From Tethya wilhelma (Eukaryota; Porifera; Demospongiae; Tethyida; Tethyidae): 64,000 bases of DNA. The stretch is from contig CAXIPT010000042.1 in NCBI GenBank assembly GCA_964030475.1, positions 1-64,000 on the forward strand, read 5' to 3'. Under the pieces are notes generated by a model. It searched no databases, was not told where the DNA came from, and worked only from the letters and a program-made list of their open reading frames with translations. A program made the translations under genes and the position numbers. Each line of letters begins with the position of its first letter. The stretch's first letter is position 1. Below, piece after piece: positions 33,683-43,243 of this stretch.

Positions 33683-34783
33683 TTTTTTTTTTTTTTTTTT
33701 TTTTTTAATAACAATTTTGCATCTAATCGCAAGGATACATACAATAGCTTCTAAGCTAATTCGTGGTATGCACCCTAATTACAAAGCTACTAATTAAAAT
33801 CAGTCACTATAATTATGGGCTAGGTCTTCAACCTGGCTCGGGTGCGAGCAGCAATGGGCGTCCAACTTGTTGTGCATCTGGTGTTGACTTGTAGACCAGG
33901 CTTGCCATCTACAATAGAAAAATTGACATTTGCACCGTCTGGGATGACAAGGTCAGAGTCTGTGGAGGAGTCACTGTCACTGTCACTGTCACATTCATCA
34001 CCAGTTGTTAATGCAGCTTTCACATGAGGAGGTGCTTTGAGAGACACAAGATGGAAAGGAGCAGATCTCTTTGCTCTCCGTCTTCCAATCACTGGAGTCC
34101 AACCTTTGCTATCATCAATGGAATAGGTGACACCATGAACCGAATCCCTCTTATCATATCTAACATTTGAGCAGGACTTGAGATCAATGACCTTTTGAGT
34201 CACATTGACTTGGATGGAAGTAGAGTCATCAGTCTGCTGGGCTGCACTGTGACTCCTAGGGCCATGGTGAGCATTAGTTGGAGTAGTAGTAGAAGCCACA
34301 GTAGGTTTGATACTTGCATGTTCACACTGAGCACTGCTTTTGGCCTTGGTCTTCCTCTTTCTCCTTCTTCTCTTTCCCTGTTCTTTCTTGCCTTGACAGA
34401 GCTGAGAGGAAACACTAGGCCAAAACAGCTACTTCACTTGTAGCAACTGCATGTGCACAGACAGTGTCACATATGTCTGAATAGCTAGCTCTCCATACTC
34501 AGTACAGTCAGAAATTATGTGTATATTTAATGTATAAAATCAGAAATCTATACTGAAATTAGAAATCTGTCAGACTGACAGAAAAACCACCAGCTGAACA
34601 CTTAGCAGTCCACAAGGCACCAGGGAGTTTCAGTGCACTTTGTTGCAACTGCACACAAAGTGAGAGAGGAAATCCAGCAGCACTTAGACCAGCAAAATCT
34701 CCTTCTAAAACTGCTACCTTGATACTACTATCAGCCATTTTTTATTTTTATTTTTATTTTTATTTATTTATTTATTTTTTTTA
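33683..34783 (-). mobile_element. Retroposon with poly(A) tail in array intron
   Basis: Units 3 and 4 are continuous here (GAGAAGCATAATAATTATACAACAGCTCC at 49836-49864 and a shorter form at 55350), while unit 1 has about 1.1 kb inserted between GAGAAGCATA and ACAGCTCC. The minus strand of the insert ends in a run of 24 A (T run 33683-33706) and starts with A-rich repeats. A poly(A) tail and absence from sister copies define a recent retroposition. It carries the reading frames of the next entry. Confidence 0.8.
33820..34738 (-). pseudogene. Unknown ORF1/gag-like protein of the retroposon
   Basis: One frame starts at ATG 34738 (MADSSIKVAVLEGDFAGLSA to CSAGGFSVSLTDF, stop). After about 140 bp a frame resumes as LFWPSVSSQLCQGKKEQGKR, an RRRRKRKTKAK basic patch, and a long tail to TAA 33820. 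The tail has two copies of a W-T-P motif followed by R-rich sequence (GWTPVIGRRRAKR and SWTPIAARTRARLKT) and an acidic Asp/Ser repeat (DECDSDSDSDSSTDSD). GGFSVS and FWPS look like two halves of one motif split by an insertion. It could be ORF1 of a LINE; no reverse transcriptase is present, so the family is open. Confidence 0.45.
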
Positions 34784-34793
34784 TATGCAACAG

Positions 34794-34896
34794 CTCCTTC
34801 CATAGTTTGACTGACAAACCACCATCGATTGTTGAGAAACCTCTACTTGATATTCCTCTGGCAAAAATGAAATGCTACAGCCAGCATTTTATGCAG
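34794..34896 (+). pseudogene. PXK-like kinase exon (pre-C-lobe), unit 1
   Basis: Codes SFHSLTDKPPSIVEKPLLDI and PLAKMKCYSQHFMQ, ends in phase 0 at CAG|GTAGC, and joins the next exon. It has relatives at 49860-49962 and 55357-55458; the last lacks one A (AAAATGAATGCT) and so shifts frame. Confidence 0.6.
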
Positions 34897-35163
34897 GTAG
34901 CAAATCAATTCTTTGTGCATTTGTAAACTTATGCTCATTATCAATACTGATTGTTAGTGTTATGGGCTCTGGTACTGTTCCTTACAAGTTCTAGTTGCAT
35001 TGTTTATCAATCATTATTTCTTTAGAATAATCACAAGTCAAACTATTCTTTGGGCGTGTACTCAAATTAAATATTTTCATTTTGTTAGCTCATGCATTGT
35101 TGAACATCCCATTATCAGTATTAGCTCTTTTCATCATAGTGTTGTTTATTTACATGTATACAG

Positions 35164-35342
35164 GCTATGATGTTCCTACAAACAAGGCTTCCCTGTTCTT
35201 GGTCATATACACAGTGGCAACATCTTTGTCCAGGATGGTGTGTGCCGGTTGGGTGGCTATGAGAACACACTCCTTGGCTACAGATCTAGGTACTACAGGA
35301 TGTGCCAAGACCACTTGGAACACATGGATGTGATCATGTTTG
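35164..35342 (+). pseudogene. PXK-like pseudokinase C-lobe exon, unit 1
   Basis: In the correct frame it codes QGFPVLG/HIHSGN in place of a kinase catalytic loop, IFVQDGVCRLGGYENTLLGY where the DFG region would be, and HLEHMDVIMFG. This is the layout of PXK/Slowpoke-binding-protein pseudokinases (no HRD Asp, no DFG). A 2-nt deletion at the exon start breaks the frame. Sister exons: 50216-50351, 55729-55905, 55998-56167. Confidence 0.65.
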
Positions 35343-35772
35343 GTAAGGGTCATCACATAAAGAAACTATTTACTGTGTTTTTGTTGCATACACTTTATTC
35401 CTTACTGACTATACAACTACATAATGGTACATAATTTTGGTGTGAACATTTAGCTTATTTGTGCTAGTTTCTCATGTGTGAGATACACCCACCGGTTGAC
35501 AGAACATGCTTTCTGTGCTTTACCCAGAGAAAGATTGGCTAGCAAATGTTTTGAAAATATGCGACTTTTAAAGGCTAAGATGAAAGATCCCACCCTCAAG
35601 TCTGTATATCCTCCAACAAATAATTGCTCCTCAGCAGGTAATGTTCCGGAAATTGACCAAACATTTTCTAATGGGATCATTTTACCAACCAGTGGGCATG
35701 TCTCACACTTATCAAGGATTGTTAATTGGATAAGTGTTCTCACAGAAATTGTGTATAATACTTTTGTTTCAG

Positions 35773-35966
35773 GTCACCTTATGTTTGAGATGTGTTGTGG
35801 TTATGAGCTGCCAACGGTGTTTCCAACTGACAGAGACTACCAGGCTGTGAGAGCTGTGAAGGGTGGGGAGGAGGTTGAAGAGGTGCTGAGACACATCTTT
35901 GGCATAGTGCTGGCAACAAAGACCGGGACTAGTGAAACTCCTTCAAATGTGGAAATGATTCAACAG
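35773..35966 (+). pseudogene. PXK-like C-lobe end, unit 1
   Basis: Phase-1 exon coding HLMFEMCCGYELPTVFPTD, then GGEEVEEVLRHIFGIVLATK, ending ATGATTCAACAG|GTGAAA. The H-L-x-FEM-GYEL block follows directly on DVIMFG in PXK/Slob-type proteins. The unit-3 copy (51176-51360) is shorter by 9 nt (SET missing) and otherwise close. It is open in both. Confidence 0.7.
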
Positions 35967-36845
35967 GTGAAACACATGTAGGACTTATGCTGGGGAATGT
36001 GTGCAGCTAACTAATGAAACTTTACTGTTGTGTAGATTAAAGATCATGCACAAGTTGTTTGATTTAGTCAGAGATTCTAAAATTCAATTCGAGGTATAAG
36101 TGAACCTTGTTTGGTATTTGTAGCACTGTTTGGATACCTTAGTGTTACAAATTTTTGTGGGTACTGATACACCTTCACCACACCTTGTATAGTAATGTAA
36201 ATCACTTTGCTATGTGTACTACAATCCACTTTATGTTATAATATTGGCTCCTCCTCTAACATCCGAATTACACTATTGTTGCATCTTTAACAAGATAGCA
36301 AAATTTAATACCATGCAGTAACTGAATACATAGAAGCTAAAATCTGCGGGAAAAAATGTACCTGCAAATAATTGTAACAGTAAGGTAAAACAAGTTGGTA
36401 AGAGGTCATCACTGATAGATGTGATATAGTGACATGTAGAATGACAGTGTCTAGATGCTGGCTTGTCCATATTGCTTCTGTGAGGGGTCCATTTTTTTTG
36501 AAGAGTTCTCTGTTGTGTGATAGATACTCTTCCAACAATGAGAGAAACAATGCAATTTAATCTGAGAGAAAACTCTCTGGAGAGTGTGTGAAATGTTTCA
36601 ATGTTGTGATGTGGCTAGTGATTAGGATAATGATATATAATTATAGTTATGCAAATACTAGATTGTCTATTATAGATGTTTTCAAATCAGGTGATTTCTT
36701 TTTTTGTAAACGGTGAGTCTCTTATAAGGTTATTTCCTACCATATATAGTTCTTCCTTTGTTGGTAAACAATGATGGTATTGTTGGTTTAAGTATGAGTA
36801 ACAATGAGCATTACTATGTCTCATTCTCTATTTACATACAAAGGA

Positions 36846-36903
36846 CACCCCTTACCCCCTCACCCCCTCACCCCCTCACCCCCTCACCCCCTCACCCCCT
36901 CAC
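36846..36903. repeat. (CACCCCCT)n minisatellite
   Basis: About seven 8-bp units of CACCCCCT with a strict C-strand bias; the G strand reads AGGGGGTG, so it could form G-quadruplex structure. It occurs only in unit 1 where unit 3 has the GDRVYLLQ exon region. Confidence 0.9.
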
Positions 36904-37578
36904 AGTCCTCCCTCTATCACGATCAGCGTTGTCTGTTCCTCTCCAGTGATGAGACTCCTCTCTCCATCGTACACACCTCCTCCTCATGACAGACACAATG
37001 GATACGTGCAGGATATAATATGAGGACACAATGAGGTATAGATGCATGGTAGGGAGCTTTTACTACTGTAAATGTCACTCATTGTTTTATTACACGATGC
37101 CTCTGAAAATATTTTGTTACCCATGCACGACTTGTGTATAAAGACTCTCAGATATTTGGGTTTTGTAACACCCTTGAAGTGTATTCTACATGTCTTTAGG
37201 TTCCTGATGAGTTTCTTTATTCTGTGAATCAAGGGCTGCTGAGAGATCCAGCCATCCTGCCGGGGCCAACTCTTGTCATGTCATGGTCCGTGCTAGCAGT
37301 CTCAAGGAGATTCACCTCCATGCAGTCATGCATTGGTTGACTGGTTGTCCTGCAAATGTAAGAAAATGGGAACAGAATGGCAGTTATGATAAGTGTCCCT
37401 TCAAGATATTTCATGTAGTGGTTCTTTTTGTCCTGTAATTGCTGTTTCTTGTGAACCAAGTATCGAGTTGCCAACAATATGAGGGCTATATTTTCTTCAT
37501 CCATGACCTTGGATATTGCTCCAATGTATTGATTGGCAGACCCCATGGGAATGACTCTAATGATGATGGTGGTTCTTC

Positions 37579-37788
37579 CCCAGGGAGGAGATATTGTGTG
37601 GTTCAAGATGATACCACTGGCACCTGTATGGCTCTACTGGACAATGAGGAGGAGGAGGGCTATTATGACAGAGAGCAGGAGGGACAGCTAGTCAGTCACG
37701 ACCAGGAGGCACCTCAGAGTGTTGGTCACATTACTGAGGTGAGAGTAGACTCTCAGGAGAAACAACTCACAAGCCAAGCAGTGGATGA

Positions 37789-37792
<4 letters not shown>
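37579..37792 (+). pseudogene. Acidic exon after unit-1 U-box, ending in a GT microsatellite
   Basis: After a TTCCCCAG acceptor, one frame reads DDTTGTCMALLDNEEEEGYY and then an acidic, Gln-rich stretch to SQAVDEG, running straight into (GT)n at about 37793-37836. The donor, if any, is hidden in the GT run. No domain recognised. Confidence 0.35.

Positions 37793-37836
<44 letters not shown>
37793..37836. repeat. (GT)n microsatellite
   Basis: About 22 GT units following the acidic open frame. Confidence 0.95.
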
Positions 37837-37839
<3 letters not shown>

Positions 37840-38374
37840 TCATCTGAACCCCTATGCTATACGCAATATTTGTTTTCATAAACTAGAACAATTGCAGCAT
37901 TGTTATGATACCATGCAACTATGAAAATTAATTTAATGTGATTTACATAATGTATACATGACATTGTGTTCTACTTTGCCATGATGAGGCATGTCCATGA
38001 CATTGTATCAGATGATCACCAACCTTGGAATGTCACAAACACGAAATGACTGAAATGTAAGTTAAATGAACTAGCAGCATGAGAGATTTACATATCTAAA
38101 CCCAGCATATCCAAACTCAGCATTCAAATGGTTTGGACTGATATGATTCAATCTGTCTCTGACATCATCTCTCTTACTTAAATTTCTGAACAGACAAAAC
38201 CAGGATGACAAAGTGCAACACACTCCATATGAAGGTGGTAGTACGTGTTCCTTAAATCCTTAAGTTTGACATTTCAGTAGCAATTCCCAGTCCAGCTCGG
38301 ATTTTGAAAGACACTAACATATGCTCTTTGTGTTGCAGAACAAGATCCCCATGGCTAGGTTTTCCTTCGTCTTA

Positions 38375-38638
38375 TCACGGCGACCTTAACATCTTGATAT
38401 CTGTGCATTTGGAAACATTACATAGAAAGACTGTTCCACAGAAGAGCCAGATCATGTACCAGTAAGTTGGCCGTGACATTAAATGGACAATATGACTGTG
38501 ATTGGGGTTGTGAACATCTTCCTCTCCGCTGCTGATTTCAATGGGATTGTCCTTTTCACCATCCATATCTCGTAGGATTTTAGTAGATCTATGATCACAC
38601 AAAGACAGCCTCCATGATTCTTCAGACTTTTCTGACAC
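38375..38638 (-). CDS. Unrecognised open segment
   Basis: An 87-codon frame starting MSEKSEESWRLSLCDHRSTK, then KDNPIEISSGEEDVHN, with a hydrophobic Trp/Cys-rich end. The first half looks like a soluble acidic N-terminus and the second may be intron read-through. The region upstream (38660-38750) has repeated CCGTTTCCG words. No function proposed. Confidence 0.25.
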   Translation of the reverse strand: MSEKSEESWRLSLCDHRSTKILRDMDGEKDNPIEISSGEEDVHNPNHSHIVHLMSRPTYWYMIWLFCGTVFLCNVSKCTDIKMLRSP

Positions 38639-38996
38639 GAGGCGCTTTGAAAGGCGGCTCAGGTGATTCCGCGTTCCGTTTCCGCCATCCGTTTCCGTGT
38701 CCGTTTCAGTATTCAGTTTCCACCTTTTCCATTCGCCCGCTATAATACGTCATTTTAAATACAGCAGGGATCAGGGGCTGAGTCTCAAAATACCACCAAT
38801 AATTAATGACTGTAAGAAAGCTTAGTCTTGAATAAACATATATCACAAAGAGCCAAAGAGTTGATGATACCTGCTTAGACACAGAATGTTATACCGTACA
38901 TACATCCACAAGGAGGCTGTAGTAGTTGAAGGTTGTACTATTAAACTTTAGTCACAATTGAATGCAATGTTAACATNCAATCACCTGTCGATTTAG

Positions 38997-40563
38997 ATCA
39001 TGCCCTCTGGTTCTTACATCACCGAGTCGGTACCATACGTCACTTCCAATCTGTGCCCGCCCTTCAAGACGTCATCATCAAGGACCCTCAGTACATCTTC
39101 GATAGAGTCACCGAGTTAATTGTGGACACATTCACATTTGAAAAGGCCACTACATTCAGTCATACCATTGAAGACTTTCAAAAGAGAGGAATATTTCCAC
39201 ATTCCGCTTTTGAAAAAATTTCCACTGGAAATGCCATCCTCACAAGTTCAAAGTTCATTGCTCTCCTTGAACACCTTCATATCGTGGCTCCTCTCTATGA
39301 AGATGGTTCTGTCACTAAATATTTCCTCCCGTGTGCTCTCACCCATGCTGATCTCCCTCCAGATTCAGAGAAAGGTACAAAGGTCCCTCCCTTGCTTGTC
39401 ACCTTCAATAGCGGCTACTGCCCAAGAGGAGTCTTTGGCTCACTTGTTGTTCATCTGATGTCAGAGGTCAAAGAAGAGTTTACCTGGGAGTTGGAGCAAG
39501 ACAAGATCTATCGTAACCAGGTCCAAATGGCAGTCGGTCCTTACGACTCTTTTCGCTTTTGTCTCCAATCACAGTACATTCGAATCGATCTCATCTTTTC
39601 ATCTCCTGTTAGACAAGGACTAACTGTTGGTCGAGTGTGTTGTCATGTCCGTCACTGTGTCCACGAGAGCATAGTCAAAGTCATTAAAGCTCTCAACTAC
39701 TCCGTGAAAGCATCTCCAATTTTTGGATTTCAGGTTCAAACAACTGAAGGTGGTGTTCGTCATGCTACGATAAACTTTCACGATGGTGTACCAGCCAACA
39801 TGAAGGACACAGTGACAGGAGAAAGAGTGGCTCTTCCAGATGGACACCAGTTCTGGTTTAATGAGGTAGGTCTAGTTTTATTGTTTTGGTAGGTTATTAC
39901 TTTGTTTTTGTATAATTATTTTGCAGACTCACAATCTTGACTCCGATGTAGAGCATTCTAGTCAAATAAGAGACTCTGCTACTATGGGATCAGCCATTTC
40001 GAGTCAACTTTCAGGTACCTTATAGTACTTGAAGAAGAGCTGTTTTGCTTTTTGCTTTTCATTTTTCTCAGATACCAGGCCATAAGATTTATTTGTACAA
40101 TATTTAGTGTTTGTTGTTTTACATCACATGCAGAGCCAATGATGTCTCCATCCTATCAACCTCTCAGTGCAGCAGCTGTAGGAGCAAGTGTACAATCACC
40201 AGGTGAGTTACTATAAGTTAATTGACCCAAAATTCATACAAGCCATTCACTCTACAATGCTTGTATTACTCACTATGATGCCTTTTCTCTATCCTTTCAG
40301 CCTCCTCTCTGACCTTCTCCAATGTGAGTGCTGCTCTCAAGACTCTCACTGACTGGCATTCTCTGGGAGTGGCCTTGGGACTTCACAAATCTCAATTAGA
40401 CATGATTGAAGGAGACTACACCCACATTAGAAGACGAAGAAACGAACTAATCAGTGTGTGGCTTGACAATGACCCAGGAGCCTCGTGGAGCAAGTTGTGT
40501 AGTGCTCTTGAGGACATTGATGAAAGAACATTGGCAGATCAGATCAAATCTCATTACTGTTAG
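38997..40563 (+). CDS. COR-like plus DEATH domain protein, 3' end
   Basis: Four exons with consistent phases and GT-AG sites: 38997-39865, 39927-40014, 40134-40202, 40301-40563. The first codes HALWFLHHRVGTIRHFQSVP, then ALQDVIIKDPQYIFDRVTEL and a long winged-helix-like region, the layout of the COR part of Roco-type and related P-loop/death proteins. The middle exons are Ser-rich linkers. The last codes a DEATH domain (LTDWHSLGVALGLHKSQLDM, then ASWSKLCSALEDIDE) ending at TAG. A Ras-like GTPase (Roc) and repeats would be expected upstream but none are found before the first exon, and an N is at 38977, so the 5' part is missing, distant, or lost in assembly. No lesion in what is present. Role inferred: death-fold signalling adaptor or switch. 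Confidence 0.75.
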
Positions 40564-40949
40564 CATTATTATAATATTGATTTATGTGTACTGTTAGTTT
40601 TCTGCGTCCAAGTTATATTTCAATAATAACTTCTATTTTTGCCTTGAATTGTTAAATATCTAGTGATGTTTACTCTTAATTTTTGAAATTCGTTAATTAT
40701 TCTGAATTTTTTTAAATATAATATAGCTAAAATTATTATAGTTTTGAACACTTCATAAATTTTTTCGGCTTTGACCTGCAGATCGAGTACATATAGTTTT
40801 GACTCACAATGTCATACATGCATGACCACAATTAATTGCATGACCAGATCAGATCTATATCCTAAACAATACACTAAAGAGCTCTGAAGTTATGTCTATA
40901 CATGTAAAGTGGTGGACAGTGTTTTGAAAGGTTTGTGGTGGTGCAATTT
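40564..40949. other. Non-coding spacer
   Basis: AT-rich 3' flank of the COR/death gene; no ORF or repeat recognised. Confidence 0.5.
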
Positions 40950-41007
40950 CTCACAGTAATTTGAAATGACGTCATGTATACATGACGTCATTTCAAATTA
41001 CTGTGAG
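40950..41007. repeat. Perfect 58-bp palindrome with two CRE sites
   Basis: The 29-nt left half, ending TGAAATGACGTCATGTA, is followed without spacer by its exact reverse complement. Each half has one TGACGTCA (consensus CRE). It lies about 100 bp before the first unit-2 exon-like sequence. The matching place in unit 3 (about 48065-48080) has only a single diverged TTTGAAATAACGTAATGTA. Confidence 0.95.
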
Positions 41008-41637
41008 AATAGAGCAGCTCCTAAAATCTGAACCTCTCTTTCTGAGACGGAGTCTGACTCTCTTGAGCCTGGGAACTAGGCTAATGAATCACCTAGGTAA
41101 ACAACCTGTCCCATAGAAGAGTGTCTTGTGCACACTAATGGAGACTGTACAGTCTGTGGAGAGTCACTCTGATGATGATGGTGAGTTTACTAGTAATACA
41201 GACATCACAGTTTCCTAATTGCTTATGTCCTCCTCCCTGATGTAGTGCTGTTCCCATTTGGCTCAAGTACGGGGCTACCACTGTTGGTAACCAGCCTCAT
41301 TCTCAGTCTAATCAGTTCTATGGACTTTTCTCACTAGTCATTTCTATTTATTGCCCCCATGCCCAGCAGCTGGGACCGTGTGGACAGGTGAATGGAGACA
41401 ACCACACTAGTCTTTCATTGGACTCATCTCACTGTTAGGTTACCATACACATGACATTTTTAATCTCCACAGAGATATTGTAGGAGTTGATGGATCCATC
41501 ACTGAATCCCTTTCAGTCCGTCCCTCTAGTCTTCTCCATGGATGATGACATCATTGTAAGTTCCGGTCAGTATCATCATTGCATGTGTTGCAGGTCATGT
41601 GTTGATCATGTGATCTTTATTTTGTGTGTATGTCCAG

Positions 41638-41686
41638 TGTTTTGGTAGAGAGTTCTCTGACCTGGCTGTTGAGATACAACAAGTTG
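41638..41686 (+). pseudogene. CFGREF exon, unit 2
   Basis: A 49-nt exon coding CFGREFSDLAVEIQQV and ending GTTG|GTAAGT (phase 1). Same at 48774-48822 with one change (VDIQQV). It is joined in frame to the U-box exon in both units, and the intron between them is nearly identical. Confidence 0.6.
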
Positions 41687-41864
41687 GTAAGTGGTCGTCA
41701 CAGATTGATGTGACACATGCAGTAGTTGAAATGCCAGTTTGTTTGATGTACAACTGTTGTCACATGTGTTGGAAGGTTCAGCTATTGAATTCATCTCCAA
41801 TTGAATGCTTTGTGTTCACTTGTACTTGTACTACTACTAGCTTCTTCTTTACTCTCTCATGTAG

Positions 41865-41961
41865 GTCCCAAGTTTGTTGAAGAGCTGATGAGGGATCCAG
41901 TCACCCTGCCCAACTCTGGTCATGTCATGGACCGTGCTAGCATCATCACACATCTATTGAA
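41865..41961 (+). pseudogene. U-box exon, unit 2
   Basis: Identical in layout to 32826-32922 except F to V in the first codons (PKFVEELMRDPV). Follows the CFGREF exon in frame. Confidence 0.65.
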
Positions 41962-42626
41962 GTAAGTGTTAGTAGATGAATGCATGTACAGTGGCTTTTA
42001 ATGGTGGCATGCAGTGGTCATCTCTGTGTAAACCCTTTTGACACTGTCCTTGTTGTCCATAATATTATCTCCATTGCCTCTCATGACTGTACAGTCCAGT
42101 TGTATAGAGAGAGTGTAAGGCGGTCCTGACTAGGGGAGGATGATGAACCCACTCACCTCTCCCCCTCCCTCTGGCCACTGGGACAGAGAGAGGCCGTTTG
42201 GTCTAATTGGTCTAATCCTCTAATTTTGTTTCATCTACTCCTGGTTTGTCTAAGTCTTCTTTATCAAATTTATCCTTTTCAATTCCTGCTAACTGCTTTA
42301 GAATGATAGTGTGTTCATGAAATGTTCATTTTGTGTGGCAGGCACTCTCTTCTCTTGCTCTTCTTCTCCTTTGTTTCTGGTTGCTGTGGGTGTAGACTGA
42401 GAGATAGATAGCCTGGGTGCAGAGGAGGTACGACACACGTGGTTCAATTAGTGCATTCCAATCACGTAACCACTATTAATAGTTGCTACTAGATTTGTTC
42501 ACATTCGCACCTGCATGCATGCTGAGTCAGCAAATATTTTGCCTAGAAATGTGGCCCTTGACTCTCTAATACATCTAGCATACACATGCACACTCATACT
42601 GTAACAATGTGTTGCAAGTGTATAAT

Positions 42627-42627
42627 A

Positions 42628-42660
<33 letters not shown>
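42627..42660. repeat. (CA)n microsatellite
   Basis: About 16 CA units in the unit-2 intron; the counterparts in the other units are shorter or mixed with CAGA. Confidence 0.9.
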
Positions 42661-42661
<1 letters not shown>

Positions 42662-42956
42662 GGTGGACTTCACTGAGACAAGGAGAGATTTGGCAGAAAA
42701 GTATGTACCTACCAAACCTAAGGTCACCACTTGGATCCCTACAGTAAGCAATTTGTGTGCAACGATTCCTGTCATTCTCAGCTTTATCATAACTTAGATA
42801 TTGCTGAACTCGATTTAGCTTAGTCTGTGAATAAGAGATAACCTGTAATACCATCTTCAATAATTCTCTTTGAGGTCAGTAAAACAATTACATTTTCTGT
42901 TGTATGCATACACAGCTTTTTTTTATAACCAAAGAATGAGAAATACAGTCAACTAC

Positions 42957-43243
42957 TTTAATAAATTCGAAGTCGGTCTACTAATACTGCGATCTACAGC
43001 TATCCGCAAGACGTAGCTCGTTCAAGCATTCAAGTTCAAAACTTTGACTGACATAATTTCATTCTGTAACAATCTGAGACTGAGGCTGCCTAAGTTGGCG
43101 GTCTTTTTATACTGAGACATGAAATCGTACAAGTATATACAACAATAGATATAAGTACAACTGGTTGTACCATCTGGGTGGGCACAAACACAATGGTGAC
43201 AATAAAACATTAATCAATACAATAGATATAGAGTTATTGTTCN
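42957..43243 (-). repeat. 3' LTR of BEL/Pao element 2
   Basis: 287 nt, differing from the other LTR by several substitutions and a 4-nt gap. The element-sense start would be TGAACAATAACTC; its first T lies opposite the N at 43243. The element-sense end has AA in place of the CA of the other LTR. Confidence 0.85.

Larger units (their letters stand above)
32748..38300 (+). pseudogene. U-box/PXK-like array, unit 1
   Basis: Homology to the other units starts abruptly at about 32748. Exons seen: U-box start 32826-32922 ([20 protein letters not shown], then [12 protein letters not shown]), a possible second half at 32977 (GHLCVNPFDT), N-lobe-like 34794-34896, C-lobe 35164-35342 and 35773-35966, and a degenerate second U-box (about 37200-37310). 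A retroposon sits in the intron at 33683-34783. Exon 35164-35342 is 2 nt short against the unit-3 form (GCTATGATGTTCCTACAAACAAGG), which shifts its frame, and the 37.2-kb U-box is also out of frame. The first exons are missing. It is a truncated, broken copy, though some exons are intact. Confidence 0.65.
41040..42705 (+). pseudogene. U-box/PXK-like array, unit 2 (5' part)
   Basis: Homologous to 48100-49830. Contains a start-region relic (GGCTAATGAATCACCTAG|GTAAAC, where unit 3 has an ATG), exon 41638-41686 (CFGREFSDLAVEIQQV) and U-box exon 41865-41961, which join in phase 1 to read ...EIQQVGPKFVEELMRDPV. Other candidate small exons: 41128-41181 (SVESHSDDD) and 41511-41551 (SMDDDII). Homology ends at about 42705, shortly before a BEL/Pao LTR at 42957; no kinase exons follow. 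It is a truncated unit. Confidence 0.6.

Noticed and set aside
35082..35434. Alternative frames over the C-lobe exon (CAGWVAMRTHSLATDLGTT)
   Set aside because: Shadows of the true pseudokinase frame, kept open by the conserved sequence.
36846..36903. CRISPR-like or telomere-like repeat
   Set aside because: Units are contiguous 8-mers without spacers, in a eukaryotic context; a simple minisatellite.
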